Source: Oceanicola sp. 502str15
GTDB lineage: Bacteria; Pseudomonadota; Alphaproteobacteria; Rhodobacterales; Rhodobacteraceae
DNA: 64,000 nucleotides
Assembly (NCBI RefSeq): GCF_024105635.1
Contig: NZ_WYDQ01000001.1
Span: 3,410,501-3,474,500 of the forward strand
Reading direction: 5' to 3'
Each line of letters begins with the position of its first letter. Position 1 is the first letter of the stretch. This document shows, piece by piece, positions 51,882 to 60,056 of this stretch. The position numbers and the translations under genes are program-made. Below the pieces are notes generated by a model. The model was not told the DNA's origin. It saw only the letters and a list, made by a program, of their open reading frames with translations, and ran no database searches.

Positions 51882-52694
51882 ATGGCGCATGAGCTGACGA
51901 TCAACGGCGAAACCGCCTTTTTCCCGATCATCGGCCACCCGATCGGGCAGGTGAAATCGCCCGAGGCGCTGAGCCGGATCATGGCGGAGCGCGGTTTCAA
52001 CGGCATGGTCATCCCGATTCATATCCTGCCGGATGCTCTGCCCGGCTGGCTCTCTCAGGTTGCCTCGGTGCAAAACTGCCCGGGCTTCATCGCCACGGTG
52101 CCGTTCAAGACCGGCTGCATCGCGTTCTGCACCCGCCTCACCCGGCGGGCCGAGGCGGCGGGCGCGGTGAACATCGTGATCCGCAGCGGCGACGACTGGT
52201 TGGGCGATGCGACCGACGGGCTGGGCTACATGGACGGGATCGCCGCCGAGGGCTTTGACGTGGCGGGCAAGCGCGCGCTGCTGGTCGGCACCGGCGGGGC
52301 GGGCTCTGCCATCGCCCGCGAGATCCTGGTGCGCGGGGCCGCCGAGCTTGCGCTGCACGATATCGACAGCAATCGCCGTGACGCGCTGATCGACCGGCTG
52401 AACGCCGAGTTCCCCGGAAAGGTTCGCGGCGGCAGCAACGATCCGCGCGGCTTCGATCTGGTCGCAAATGCCACCCCGCTCGGGATGCGCGAGGACGACC
52501 CGTTGCCGGTGCAGGTGGATTTGCTCACCGCCGATCAATTCGTTTCGGACGTGGTGACGAGGCCGGCCGTGCCGCCGCTCATCGCCGCCGCGCGCGCGAC
52601 CGGCTGCGCCACCATGTCGGGGTCGGGCATGTTTGCCGCCCAGGCCGTTCTGCTGGCGGAACTTCTGATGGGGAAGCGCCCCGTTGAGGACTGA
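51882..52694 (+). CDS. Shikimate dehydrogenase-like protein (AroE family), divergent
   Basis: A 270-residue AroE-family protein. The catalytic Lys and Asp remain (ATVPFKTG and DATDGLGYMDG), and the Rossmann turn is LVGTGGAGSAIAREI. Several substrate residues differ from biosynthetic AroE: the HSxSP motif is QVKSP, NVT is IAT and NTD is ATD. GMFAAQAVLLAE supplies the conserved Gln. These changes indicate a different ring acid. It differs also from the AroE-like protein at 30016, which keeps NVT and NTD. It is the last gene of the epimerase-flavoprotein-NIPSNAP-TIM-barrel operon; the Liv-type importer begins 136 bp later. Confidence 0.83.
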   Translation: MAHELTINGETAFFPIIGHPIGQVKSPEALSRIMAERGFNGMVIPIHILPDALPGWLSQVASVQNCPGFIATVPFKTGCIAFCTRLTRRAEAAGAVNIVIRSGDDWLGDATDGLGYMDGIAAEGFDVAGKRALLVGTGGAGSAIAREILVRGAAELALHDIDSNRRDALIDRLNAEFPGKVRGGSNDPRGFDLVANATPLGMREDDPLPVQVDLLTADQFVSDVVTRPAVPPLIAAARATGCATMSGSGMFAAQAVLLAELLMGKRPVED

Positions 52695-52830
52695 CCGCGC
52701 TCCGGCTCGTCCGGAGACGCACCGAATTTATGGGCCGCACTGCCACGGCGGAGTTGCCCACCCTACGTCTGCACGGGCTTCCGGATGGCCCCTTCAGGCA
52801 AACCCAAATCCGGACACGGGAGGAAGACAA

Positions 52831-53958
52831 ATGATGAAATCCCTGCTTGGAACCGCCTCCATCGCGCTTGCGATGGCGACCGCTCCGGCCCTGGCCGAAA
52901 TCAAGATTGGCTCGATCATCGAGCTTTCGGGCGCAGGCGCTGCGGCTGGCACCAACTTCCACGATGGCGTGAAGATGGGTTTCGAAGAGGTCAACGCGGC
53001 CGGTGGCATCCTCGGCGAGCAGGTCGAGCTGCTGGAGTACGACAGCCAGACCGACCCGCAGGTGAGCCGCGCCATGGTGCAGAAGGCGATCGACGAGGGC
53101 ATCTATGCCATCACCGGCACGGTCTTCTCGTCATCCACAGTGGTCAACATGATGGTGGCCCAGCAGGCCGGCATTCCCCAGTTCACCGGCTCCGAGGCAC
53201 CGACAATCACCGCCAAGGGCAACCCCTACATCTTCCGCACCACCTTCGGGGCTCAGAAGGGCGTGCCGAAGATGACCCGCTACATGGCGGAAGAAATGGG
53301 TGTGAAGAAGGCTGCCGTCGTCTGGGCGAACACCGAGTTCGGCAAGGGCGGTCATGATGCGTTTGTGTCCGAGGCCGAGACCTATGGCATGGAGATCGTG
53401 GCCGACATTCCGACCGAGCAGGCGCAGACCGACTTTTCGGCTGACGTTCTCAAGGCAAAGAACTCCGGCGCCGACGCGATCTTCGTCTACGTGACCGAGG
53501 AAGAAAGCGCCCGCTTTCTGAAGGAGGCACAGAAGCAGTCGATCGGGATTCCGATGGTGGGTGAAACCACGCTCATCGGGGCCAAGGTGATCGAACTGGC
53601 GGGCGATGCCGCCAATGGCGCGATGGGCCATGTCGGGCTTAGTGCTGATGCAGGCGTGCCGGCAATCGACGAGATGGTGGCGAAGTTCGTGACGAAATAC
53701 GACTACACGCCCGACCACAACGCGATCAAAGGCTACACCGCTGCCTGGACGATCAAATGCGTCACCGAGATGATCGGTGAGGCCGACAGCCAGGCCCTGG
53801 CCGACAAGATGCATGGCCTCACGCTCACGGTGGAAGAATGCCCCGGGGTCCTGATGGACGCGACCTGGGACGACACCGGCGAGATGTCGCGCGAGAGCTT
53901 CTTCGTCGAGGTTCAGGACGGCAAGCAGACGGTAAAGGCGATCCTGCCGCCGAACTGA
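52831..53958 (+). CDS. ABC transporter substrate-binding protein (branched-chain amino acid/aromatic acid type)
   Basis: A 375-residue type I periplasmic binding protein. The signal peptide ends near TAPALAE, and the mature start IKIGSIIELSGAGAAAGTNF is typical of LivJ-like proteins. FSADVLKAKNSGADAIFVYV and the C-terminal domain GYTAAWTI follow. Liv-type systems import leucine-like amino acids but also many aromatic and alicyclic acids; the context favours the latter. GGGAGGAAGAC precedes the ATG at 52831. The mature part has Cys only at the C-terminal end (two). A long hairpin separates it from the permeases. Confidence 0.9.
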   Translation: MMKSLLGTASIALAMATAPALAEIKIGSIIELSGAGAAAGTNFHDGVKMGFEEVNAAGGILGEQVELLEYDSQTDPQVSRAMVQKAIDEGIYAITGTVFSSSTVVNMMVAQQAGIPQFTGSEAPTITAKGNPYIFRTTFGAQKGVPKMTRYMAEEMGVKKAAVVWANTEFGKGGHDAFVSEAETYGMEIVADIPTEQAQTDFSADVLKAKNSGADAIFVYVTEEESARFLKEAQKQSIGIPMVGETTLIGAKVIELAGDAANGAMGHVGLSADAGVPAIDEMVAKFVTKYDYTPDHNAIKGYTAAWTIKCVTEMIGEADSQALADKMHGLTLTVEECPGVLMDATWDDTGEMSRESFFVEVQDGKQTVKAILPPN

Positions 53959-53971
53959 TCGGAGGCAGGGT

Positions 53972-54013
53972 GCGCCGGGCGGCTTGGGGCTCCCAGCCCG
54001 AGACGCCCGGCGC
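53972..54013 (+). other. Intercistronic hairpin after the Liv-type binding-protein gene
   Basis: GCGCCGGGCG (53972-53981) pairs perfectly with CGCCCGGCGC (54004-54013), with an inner GGGC/GCCC stem. No U-tract is present. It probably protects the binding-protein mRNA and lowers expression of the permease and ATPase genes downstream. Confidence 0.62.
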
Positions 54014-54074
54014 CCATTGCCGGGGCGCGCGGACGGCGCGACCGCAAACCACACTCGACGCTAGAGGAACAACC

Positions 54075-54953
54075 ATGGCCGAGTTTATCCAGATCATCAT
54101 CTCGGGGCTTGCAGCGGGCTCGATCTACGCACTGGCTGCCGTGGGCTTCACCCTGCTGTGGCAAGCCTCGCAAACCATCAACTTCGCGCAGGGCGAGTTC
54201 GTCATGTTGCCGGCGTTCTTCGTACTGGTCGGCATGCATGTGCTGGGCCTCTCGCTCTGGCCGGCCATCGCCTTCGGGTTGCTTCTGTCGCTGCTGGTTC
54301 TCGGGGTCGCCTTCAAGAAACTGATCGTGGAGCCGATGCTGCCCCATGGCGTGCTGCCGCTGGTGATCGCCACCATCGCGCTGGGCCTGCTGATGAAGGA
54401 GAGCGTCAAGGAATTCTACGGCGCGACCGCACAGCCCTTTCCGCCGATCTTTCCGCAAGACGTGTTCCAGTTCCTGGGAGCAAACATCTCGGTGCAGGAT
54501 CTGTGCAACCTTGCCGTTTCCATGCTGGCCATCGGGGGCTTGCAGCTGTTTCTCGGTCGCACCCGCACCGGGCGCTGCATGCAGGCGACGGCGCAGAACC
54601 CCGGCGTGGCAGAAATTCTCGGCGTCAACGTGAAGCGGATGGTGATGTATACCTTCCTCATCAACGCCGCCCTCGCGACCATCGCCTCGGTGCTGATCTC
54701 GCCGATCTACCTCGCCAAGTTCTCCAACGGTGAAACCCTCGGCCTCGTCGCCTTCATCGCGGCCATCGTCGGCGGCTTCAACCAGATCCGCGGCGCCCTC
54801 GTCGGCGGTCTTCTGATCGGCGTGATCGACAACATCTCGGCGCTCTACATCTCCGCGCAGTACCGATCGGCCATGCCGATGCTACTGCTCATCGCCATCA
54901 TCATGCTGCGCCCGCAGGGCCTGCTGGGCACCTCGGAGGGCCGCACGGTATGA
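54075..54953 (+). CDS. Liv-type ABC transporter permease (LivH family)
   Basis: A 292-residue membrane permease with about eight helices. It starts MAEFIQIIISGLAAGSIYAL and has the family block WQASQTINFAQGEFVMLPAF. The cytoplasmic loop TRTGRCMQATAQNPGVAEIL contacts the ATPases. GAGGAAC precedes the ATG at 54075. Its stop overlaps the LivM start (ATGA). The preceding open frame is non-coding and contains the hairpin. Confidence 0.92.
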   Translation: MAEFIQIIISGLAAGSIYALAAVGFTLLWQASQTINFAQGEFVMLPAFFVLVGMHVLGLSLWPAIAFGLLLSLLVLGVAFKKLIVEPMLPHGVLPLVIATIALGLLMKESVKEFYGATAQPFPPIFPQDVFQFLGANISVQDLCNLAVSMLAIGGLQLFLGRTRTGRCMQATAQNPGVAEILGVNVKRMVMYTFLINAALATIASVLISPIYLAKFSNGETLGLVAFIAAIVGGFNQIRGALVGGLLIGVIDNISALYISAQYRSAMPMLLLIAIIMLRPQGLLGTSEGRTV

Positions 54954-55924
54954 CCCCGCTCAAGATCATCCTCGGACTCGCCGCCCTTGCCGCGCTCTGC
55001 GTCGCGCCGCTGGGCCAGGGCAATTACATCATCTACGTGCTCACCTCCTGGCTGGTGTTCTCGATCACCGCGATGGGGCTCAACCTTACCCTCGGCTATG
55101 CCGGGCAGGTCAGCCTCGCGCAGGCGGCCTTCATGGGGATCGGTGCCTATATCACCGCGCTGATGACGCTGGCGGGCATCCCCTGGATCCTTGCCGCCCT
55201 CGCCTCGATCCTCGGCGCCTTTGCCGTGGGGCTCGCGCTGGGCTACCCGGCGCTGCGCGTGCAACACCATTTCCTTGCCTTCGTCACGCTGGCCTTCAAC
55301 ACGCTGCTCTTTCTGGTCCTGCGCAACGAGGAATGGCTAACCGGCGGTTCCTTCGGCCTTTACGGAATGCCCCGGCCCACCGTCTTTGGCATCTCGACGG
55401 GGAAGAACCTCGAGTTCTACTACTTCACTCTGGTCTGCTTCCTCGGCGCGCTTGCGGTGATGTGGTGGATCCTGCGCTCCCCCTGGGGGCGGGCCTTCAC
55501 GGCGCTGCGCGAAAACCCGATCCGGGCCGAGAGCCTCGGGCTGAAGATCCGGCGGCAGACACTGCTCGCCTTCGCCATCGGCTCGGCCTTCGGCGGCTTC
55601 GCGGGCGCCCTGCAAACGCCGTTGGTGCAGTTTATCGAGCCGGCCAGCTTCAGCCTGATCCACTCGCTCAAGATCCTGCTCATCGTGGTGGTCGGCGGCT
55701 CGGGCTACTTCTATGGACCGATGCTGGGCGCGGCGGTGGTGATCCTGCTGCCCGAGGTGCTGCGCTTCACCGAAGGCTATTACCTCATCATCTACTCGGC
55801 CCTCGTGATCGTGCTGATGGTGTTCTCGCCTGACGGGCTTATCGGCGCGGGCAAGAAGATCTGGGGGCGGTTCCGGCCCAAGCAAGAGGACCGGCGCGAC
55901 ATGGAGAAGGGATTTCAGCTATGA
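54950..55924 (+). CDS. Liv-type ABC transporter permease (LivM family)
   Basis: A 324-residue permease with about nine helices. Family blocks are NLTLGYAGQVSLAQAAFMG and GRAFTALRENPIRAESLGL, the loop that binds the ATPase. The C-terminus is short and charged (GRFRPKQEDRRDMEKG). The start overlaps LivH by 4 bp and the stop overlaps LivG by 4 bp. It forms the channel with the LivH partner. Confidence 0.93.
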   Translation: MTPLKIILGLAALAALCVAPLGQGNYIIYVLTSWLVFSITAMGLNLTLGYAGQVSLAQAAFMGIGAYITALMTLAGIPWILAALASILGAFAVGLALGYPALRVQHHFLAFVTLAFNTLLFLVLRNEEWLTGGSFGLYGMPRPTVFGISTGKNLEFYYFTLVCFLGALAVMWWILRSPWGRAFTALRENPIRAESLGLKIRRQTLLAFAIGSAFGGFAGALQTPLVQFIEPASFSLIHSLKILLIVVVGGSGYFYGPMLGAAVVILLPEVLRFTEGYYLIIYSALVIVLMVFSPDGLIGAGKKIWGRFRPKQEDRRDMEKGFQL

Positions 55925-56691
55925 ACGCTCCTGCAAGGCAAACCACGGGCGCTCCTGTCCTGTCGGTGCACAACATCTCCAAGCAGTTCGGCGGCATCCG
56001 CGCCGTCAACAACGTCAGCTTCGATGTGCACAAGGGTGAGATCCTCGGGCTGATCGGGCCCAACGGCTCCGGCAAGTCGACCCTGTTCAACTGCATCCTC
56101 GGCCAGCTCCGGCCGACCGAGGGGCATTGCGAGATCAACGGCAACCCAACCGCCCGTGTCCGCCCCGCCGACCTGTCGCTGATGGGGGTCGGTCGGACGT
56201 TCCAGCAGCTGTCGGTCTTTCCCAAGATGACGGTGCTCGACAACGTCATTCTTGCCGGACAGGAGCACGAGGGTGGAATGTTCTCGCGCCTCTTCGGGCC
56301 GGGTGATGCGGGGCTGACGGACAAGGCGCGCCAACTGGTCGAGTTCTTCCGGCTCAGCCCCTACATCGACACCCCGGCAGGTGATTTGTCCTATGGGCAG
56401 CAAAAGCTGGTCGATGCCGCGATGGCCTTCATGGCCGGGCCCGACATCGTGCTGCTCGACGAACCGGCCGGCGGGGTGAACCTGACGATGCTCCAGCACC
56501 TCAAGGAGCGGCTCGTCACCTACAACCGCGATCACGGCACCACTTTCGTGGTCATCGAACACAACATGGAATTCGTCATGTCGCTTTGCACCCGGATCAT
56601 CGTGCTGGCGCAGGGCGAGATCATCGCCGAGGGGAGCCCGGAGGAGATCCGGTCGAACCAGATGGTGATCGACGCCTACCTGGGAGGTTGA
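55921..56691 (+). CDS. Liv-type ABC transporter ATPase (LivG family)
   Basis: A 256-residue ATPase. Walker A is GPNGSGKSTL, the signature is the Liv variant LSYGQQKLVDAAMAFM, Walker B is IVLLDEPAGG, and the switch His lies in IEHNMEFVM. VGRTFQQLSVF is the Q-loop. It drives the import step with the LivF partner. The gene overlaps LivM by 4 bp, and LivF starts 3 bp after its stop. Confidence 0.93.
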   Translation: MNAPARQTTGAPVLSVHNISKQFGGIRAVNNVSFDVHKGEILGLIGPNGSGKSTLFNCILGQLRPTEGHCEINGNPTARVRPADLSLMGVGRTFQQLSVFPKMTVLDNVILAGQEHEGGMFSRLFGPGDAGLTDKARQLVEFFRLSPYIDTPAGDLSYGQQKLVDAAMAFMAGPDIVLLDEPAGGVNLTMLQHLKERLVTYNRDHGTTFVVIEHNMEFVMSLCTRIIVLAQGEIIAEGSPEEIRSNQMVIDAYLGG

Positions 56692-56694
56692 GAG

Positions 56695-57417
56695 ATGCTC
56701 GAACTCAAGGACGTGACTGGCGGCTATGGCCGCATCACCATTCTGAACAAGACCAGCTTCAAGGTGCCCGAGGCCTCTATTACAACGATCATCGGGCCCA
56801 ATGGCGCGGGCAAGTCCACCGTGTTCAAGGCGATCTTCGGGCTGCTGAGCATCCATTCCGGGCAGATCCTGCTGGAAGGCGAGGATGTCACCCGCCTAAG
56901 CCCCTCGAAGATGATCGCCCGTGGCGTGACTTACGTGCCCCAGGGCCGCAACGTGGTGCCGCAACTGTCGGTGTTTCACAATCTGGAGCTTGGCGGCATC
57001 ACCGCGAAGGATCAGGGCAAGGTGCGGACCCGGATCGAAGAGGTGATGGACCAGTTCCCGATGCTGCGCGAGTTTCGCGACCGCAAGGCCATCGAGCTGT
57101 CCGGCGGACAGCAGAAGCAGCTCGAGATCGCCCGGGCCCTGCTGCTGGAACCTCGGGTGATGCTGATCGACGAGCCGTCCATCGGCCTCTCGCCGAACCT
57201 GGTGCAGGAGGTGTTCGAAACCCTGATCCGCCTGCGCGACTCTGGTGTGACGATCCTGATGGTGGAACAGAACGCCAAGGCCGCGCTGGCGATGTCGGAT
57301 ATGGGGTTGGTGCTGGAGCTTGGCCAGACCCGCATGTTCGACAAGGCCGACAAGCTGCTGGCCGATCCCCGCGTCGGACAGCTCTTCCTCGGCGGGCACA
57401 TCGAAGAAACCGCCTAG
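56695..57417 (+). CDS. Liv-type ABC transporter ATPase (LivF family)
   Basis: A 240-residue ATPase. Walker A is GPNGAGKSTV, the Q-loop is YVPQGRNVVPQLSV, the signature is LSGGQQKQLEIARALL, Walker B is VMLIDEPSIGL, and the C-terminal switch segment is MVEQNAKAAL. Family-typical length. It completes a five-gene importer. GGGAGGTTGAG precedes the ATG. A hairpin at 57439-57470 separates it from the convergent SDR gene. Confidence 0.93.
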   Translation: MLELKDVTGGYGRITILNKTSFKVPEASITTIIGPNGAGKSTVFKAIFGLLSIHSGQILLEGEDVTRLSPSKMIARGVTYVPQGRNVVPQLSVFHNLELGGITAKDQGKVRTRIEEVMDQFPMLREFRDRKAIELSGGQQKQLEIARALLLEPRVMLIDEPSIGLSPNLVQEVFETLIRLRDSGVTILMVEQNAKAALAMSDMGLVLELGQTRMFDKADKLLADPRVGQLFLGGHIEETA

Positions 57418-57438
57418 GCGGAGCAGACGAGACGGCAA

Positions 57439-57470
57439 AAAGGCCGCGCGGTTATCGCCGCGCGGCCTTT
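57439..57470. terminator. Bidirectional terminator between Liv operon and SDR/flavoprotein operon
   Basis: AAAGGCCGCGCGG (57439-57451) and CCGCGCGGCCTTT (57458-57470) form a perfect 13-bp stem with a 6-base loop. On the minus strand it is followed by a run of U (TTTTT including the stem end), which makes it stronger for the SDR operon. On the plus strand the U-tract is only three bases. Confidence 0.82.
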
Positions 57471-57492
57471 GGCCTGTGCCGTGTTGCGGCGG

Positions 57493-58272
57493 TCATCCGT
57501 AGCCGGGGCGGGGCACCAGCCCCATCAGCACCTGCGACAGCCCGCCATCCACAACAATTTCCTGACCCGTAACGTAACTGGACCGTTCAGATGCGAGGTA
57601 GAGTGCAGCATCGGCCATATCTTCCGGCGTTGCGATGCGCCGAAGAGGAACGATGGCTTCGCGCCGGGCCTTCACCTCGGGGTCGGCGTAGAAGCCTGCC
57701 GACATGGGCGTTTCTACCAGCCCGGGGCTGACGCAGTTGGAGCGCACCCCCTGCGGCCCCCACTCGGCGGCAAGCTGGCGCGACATCATCGTGATGCCTG
57801 CCTTCGAGGCCGAATAGGCCCCCGATGCGGGCTGCGGCTGGCTGGCCGAGATGCTGGCGATATGCACCAGCGCGCCATGGCCCCGCGAGAGCATGCCGCG
57901 CCCGAAAGCCTGCGAGGCCACGAGGTAGCCCGTGAGATTGACCGAGAGCATGGCGCTCCAGTCCGCCGGATCGATTGTCTCCAGCGTTCCGGGCCGCAGG
58001 ATGGCGGCGCAGTTCACCAGCACATCGGCCCCGCCGCCGGCCTCCACATCCGCGGCCACCTCGGCCACCACCGCCGGATCGGCCAGGTCACAAGCCAGTG
58101 CCCGCGCTCCGCTGCCCAGCTCGCTGGCGAGCGCCTCGGAGCGGTCCACGTCACGGTCGAGCAGGATCGGCACCGCCCCTTCGGCGGCAAAGGCCCGGGC
58201 GGTGGCCTGTCCGATGCCGCCTCCGGCGCCGGTGATCACCACGGTCTTTCCTTCCAGCGCTAGCCAGCTCAT
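57493..58272 (-). CDS. SDR family oxidoreductase
   Basis: A 259-residue classical SDR. It has VVITGAGGGIGQATA, VLVNCAAILRPG (a variant of NNAG), the Ser in IASISASQP, Tyr and Lys in AYSASKAGI, and CVSPGLVETPM. It would oxidise a ring hydroxyl to a ketone or the reverse. The start overlaps the flavoprotein stop by 4 bp. In the two-gene operon it could supply the ketone that the KstD-like flavoprotein then desaturates. The terminator at 57439-57470 follows it. The substrate is inferred only from context. Confidence 0.9.
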   Translation of the reverse strand: MSWLALEGKTVVITGAGGGIGQATARAFAAEGAVPILLDRDVDRSEALASELGSGARALACDLADPAVVAEVAADVEAGGGADVLVNCAAILRPGTLETIDPADWSAMLSVNLTGYLVASQAFGRGMLSRGHGALVHIASISASQPQPASGAYSASKAGITMMSRQLAAEWGPQGVRSNCVSPGLVETPMSAGFYADPEVKARREAIVPLRRIATPEDMADAALYLASERSSYVTGQEIVVDGGLSQVLMGLVPRPGYG

Positions 58273-59942
58273 ACGCCCGCCTCCATGTCGATACCGGCCA
58301 GATGCCGGCCTGTGATCCAGCCAAAGGTCATGGCTGGACCAAGGGTGATGCCCGCTCCCGGATAGTTGCCGCCCATGATGGAGTTGCGGTCGTTGCCCAC
58401 GGCGTAGAGACCCTCGATCGCCTGGCCTTCGCCATCGAGCACCTTTCCCGCCACGCTCGTCTTCAGCCCGTCGAAGGTGCCCAGGTCTCCCATTTCGAGG
58501 CGCACCGCGTAGAACGGCCCGCGATCGAGCGGGGCGACGCAGGGATTGGGCTGGTGATCCGGATCGGCGAGGTAACGGTTGAAGCTGGTTTCGCCGCGGT
58601 GGAAGGCCGGGTCTCGCCCCTCCGCCGCGTCGGGGTTGTAGTTGTTCAGCGTCTCCGCCAACCCCACCGGGTCGATACCGCAGGCTCGCGCCAGTTCAGC
58701 CGGTGTCTTGCCCGACTTCAGGTAGCCGGTGCGCGTCCAGAGCCAGAGCGGCAGAGGGGCGGGCTTGGCGTGGCCCAGCCCGTAGCGCCGGATCGCGCGC
58801 CTGTCGGCAACCAACCAGGCTCCCGCCTCACCGGACGCGGCCATCGCCACGCCGACATCGTGATAGCTCTCGCTCTCGTTGGTAAAGCGGCGCCCGTCGG
58901 AGAGCACGGCGATTATGCCGGGCTTGTAGCGGTCGAGCAGGTGCGGAAAGACACCTTTGCCGGGGACCCGGCTCACAGGCATCCAGGCTGCTGGCTGCGG
59001 GTATTCCGCCGCAAAGCTGCCGCCCGCCTCCTCCGCCAGCCGGATTCCGTCGCCGGTATTGCCCTCGGGCACGGGCGAGTGATGCGCGCCGCCGCCCTTC
59101 AGGTGTGGATAGGCCGCCGCCCGGCGCGCGAGGTCTTGTGCGTAGCCGCCGCAGGCAAGCACCACGCCCCTTTCGGCACGAATGGTCCCGCCCGGCGTCT
59201 CGACGCCTGCAACCCGGCCCTCTTCCACCACCAGCCGCTGCGCGGGCGTGCCGGTTTCGATCGGGATTCCGAGGTCGAAGCAGCTCTTGGCTAGCCGCGC
59301 GGCCAGGGCATTGCCGCTCGTCACCTGCACCCCGCGCCCGTAGCGCAGCACCTCGCCCGCGTGGGCGGCAAGGCGTTTTGCGACATAGGCAAAGGACTTC
59401 AGCGACTTGGTGGCGTTGAAAAAGTGTTTGATGTCGGCGTTGGACGAATTGAACATCATCCCCATGAAGGTGATCGTGCCAAGCGGCGGGCGCAGGCGCT
59501 TGAGGTTCTCGCCCAGCGAGCTGGTGTCATAGGGCGCGGCCAGCACCGAGCGGCCCACATCAACGCCGCCCGGCACCGTCGGGTGATAATCGGGGTAGAG
59601 CGTGGGCACGAACTTTACGTCCGTCTGGGCCTCGAACCAGTCGAGCATCTCGGGGCCGGCTGCAAGAAAGGCCTCCACCGCGTCGGCGTCATAGAAGTTG
59701 CCCGTCTCCTCCTGCATATAGGTCCGGGCCGCCTCGATGGTGTCGTCGGGGTTGCTCGCCTTTCCGTGCCGGTTGCCCGGAATCCACAGCACCCCGCCCG
59801 AAAAGGCCGTGGTGCCGCCGTAAACCTCCTCCTTCTCGATCACGATGACCGAAAGACCGTGTTTGCGTGCCGTGATTGCCGTCGCCAGCCCGCCGGCCCC
59901 TGAGCCGACCACCAGCACATCGCAATGGCGTGCCTCTTCCAT
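58269..59942 (-). CDS. FAD-dependent oxidoreductase, 3-ketosteroid-dehydrogenase-like (copy 3)
   Basis: A 557-residue KstD-like flavoprotein. It contains VLVVGSGAGGLATAITARKH, EKEEVYGGTTAFSGGVLW, RFTNESESYHDVGVAM and the C-terminal NYPGAGITLGPAMTFGWITG with the conserved Tyr-Pro-Gly. Known relatives desaturate rings next to a ketone, and some turn 4-oxocyclohexane acids into 4-hydroxybenzoate. I use the ATG at 59942 because GGGAGGA lies just upstream; the frame opens at 59966. It forms an operon with the SDR at 57493 and is divergent from a PobR-like AraC regulator, which fits a route to a hydroxylated benzoate. Confidence 0.88.
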   Translation of the reverse strand: MEEARHCDVLVVGSGAGGLATAITARKHGLSVIVIEKEEVYGGTTAFSGGVLWIPGNRHGKASNPDDTIEAARTYMQEETGNFYDADAVEAFLAAGPEMLDWFEAQTDVKFVPTLYPDYHPTVPGGVDVGRSVLAAPYDTSSLGENLKRLRPPLGTITFMGMMFNSSNADIKHFFNATKSLKSFAYVAKRLAAHAGEVLRYGRGVQVTSGNALAARLAKSCFDLGIPIETGTPAQRLVVEEGRVAGVETPGGTIRAERGVVLACGGYAQDLARRAAAYPHLKGGGAHHSPVPEGNTGDGIRLAEEAGGSFAAEYPQPAAWMPVSRVPGKGVFPHLLDRYKPGIIAVLSDGRRFTNESESYHDVGVAMAASGEAGAWLVADRRAIRRYGLGHAKPAPLPLWLWTRTGYLKSGKTPAELARACGIDPVGLAETLNNYNPDAAEGRDPAFHRGETSFNRYLADPDHQPNPCVAPLDRGPFYAVRLEMGDLGTFDGLKTSVAGKVLDGEGQAIEGLYAVGNDRNSIMGGNYPGAGITLGPAMTFGWITGRHLAGIDMEAGV

Positions 59943-60056
59943 CTGCACTCCTCCCTGTTGTTGCATCCTGTCTAGCGAAGGGGCGGGTGGAGACCGATGG
60001 ACGGCATCGCGGATTTATTGCACAATTCGTCGCAAACCCGATCATGGAGCGAGAGG

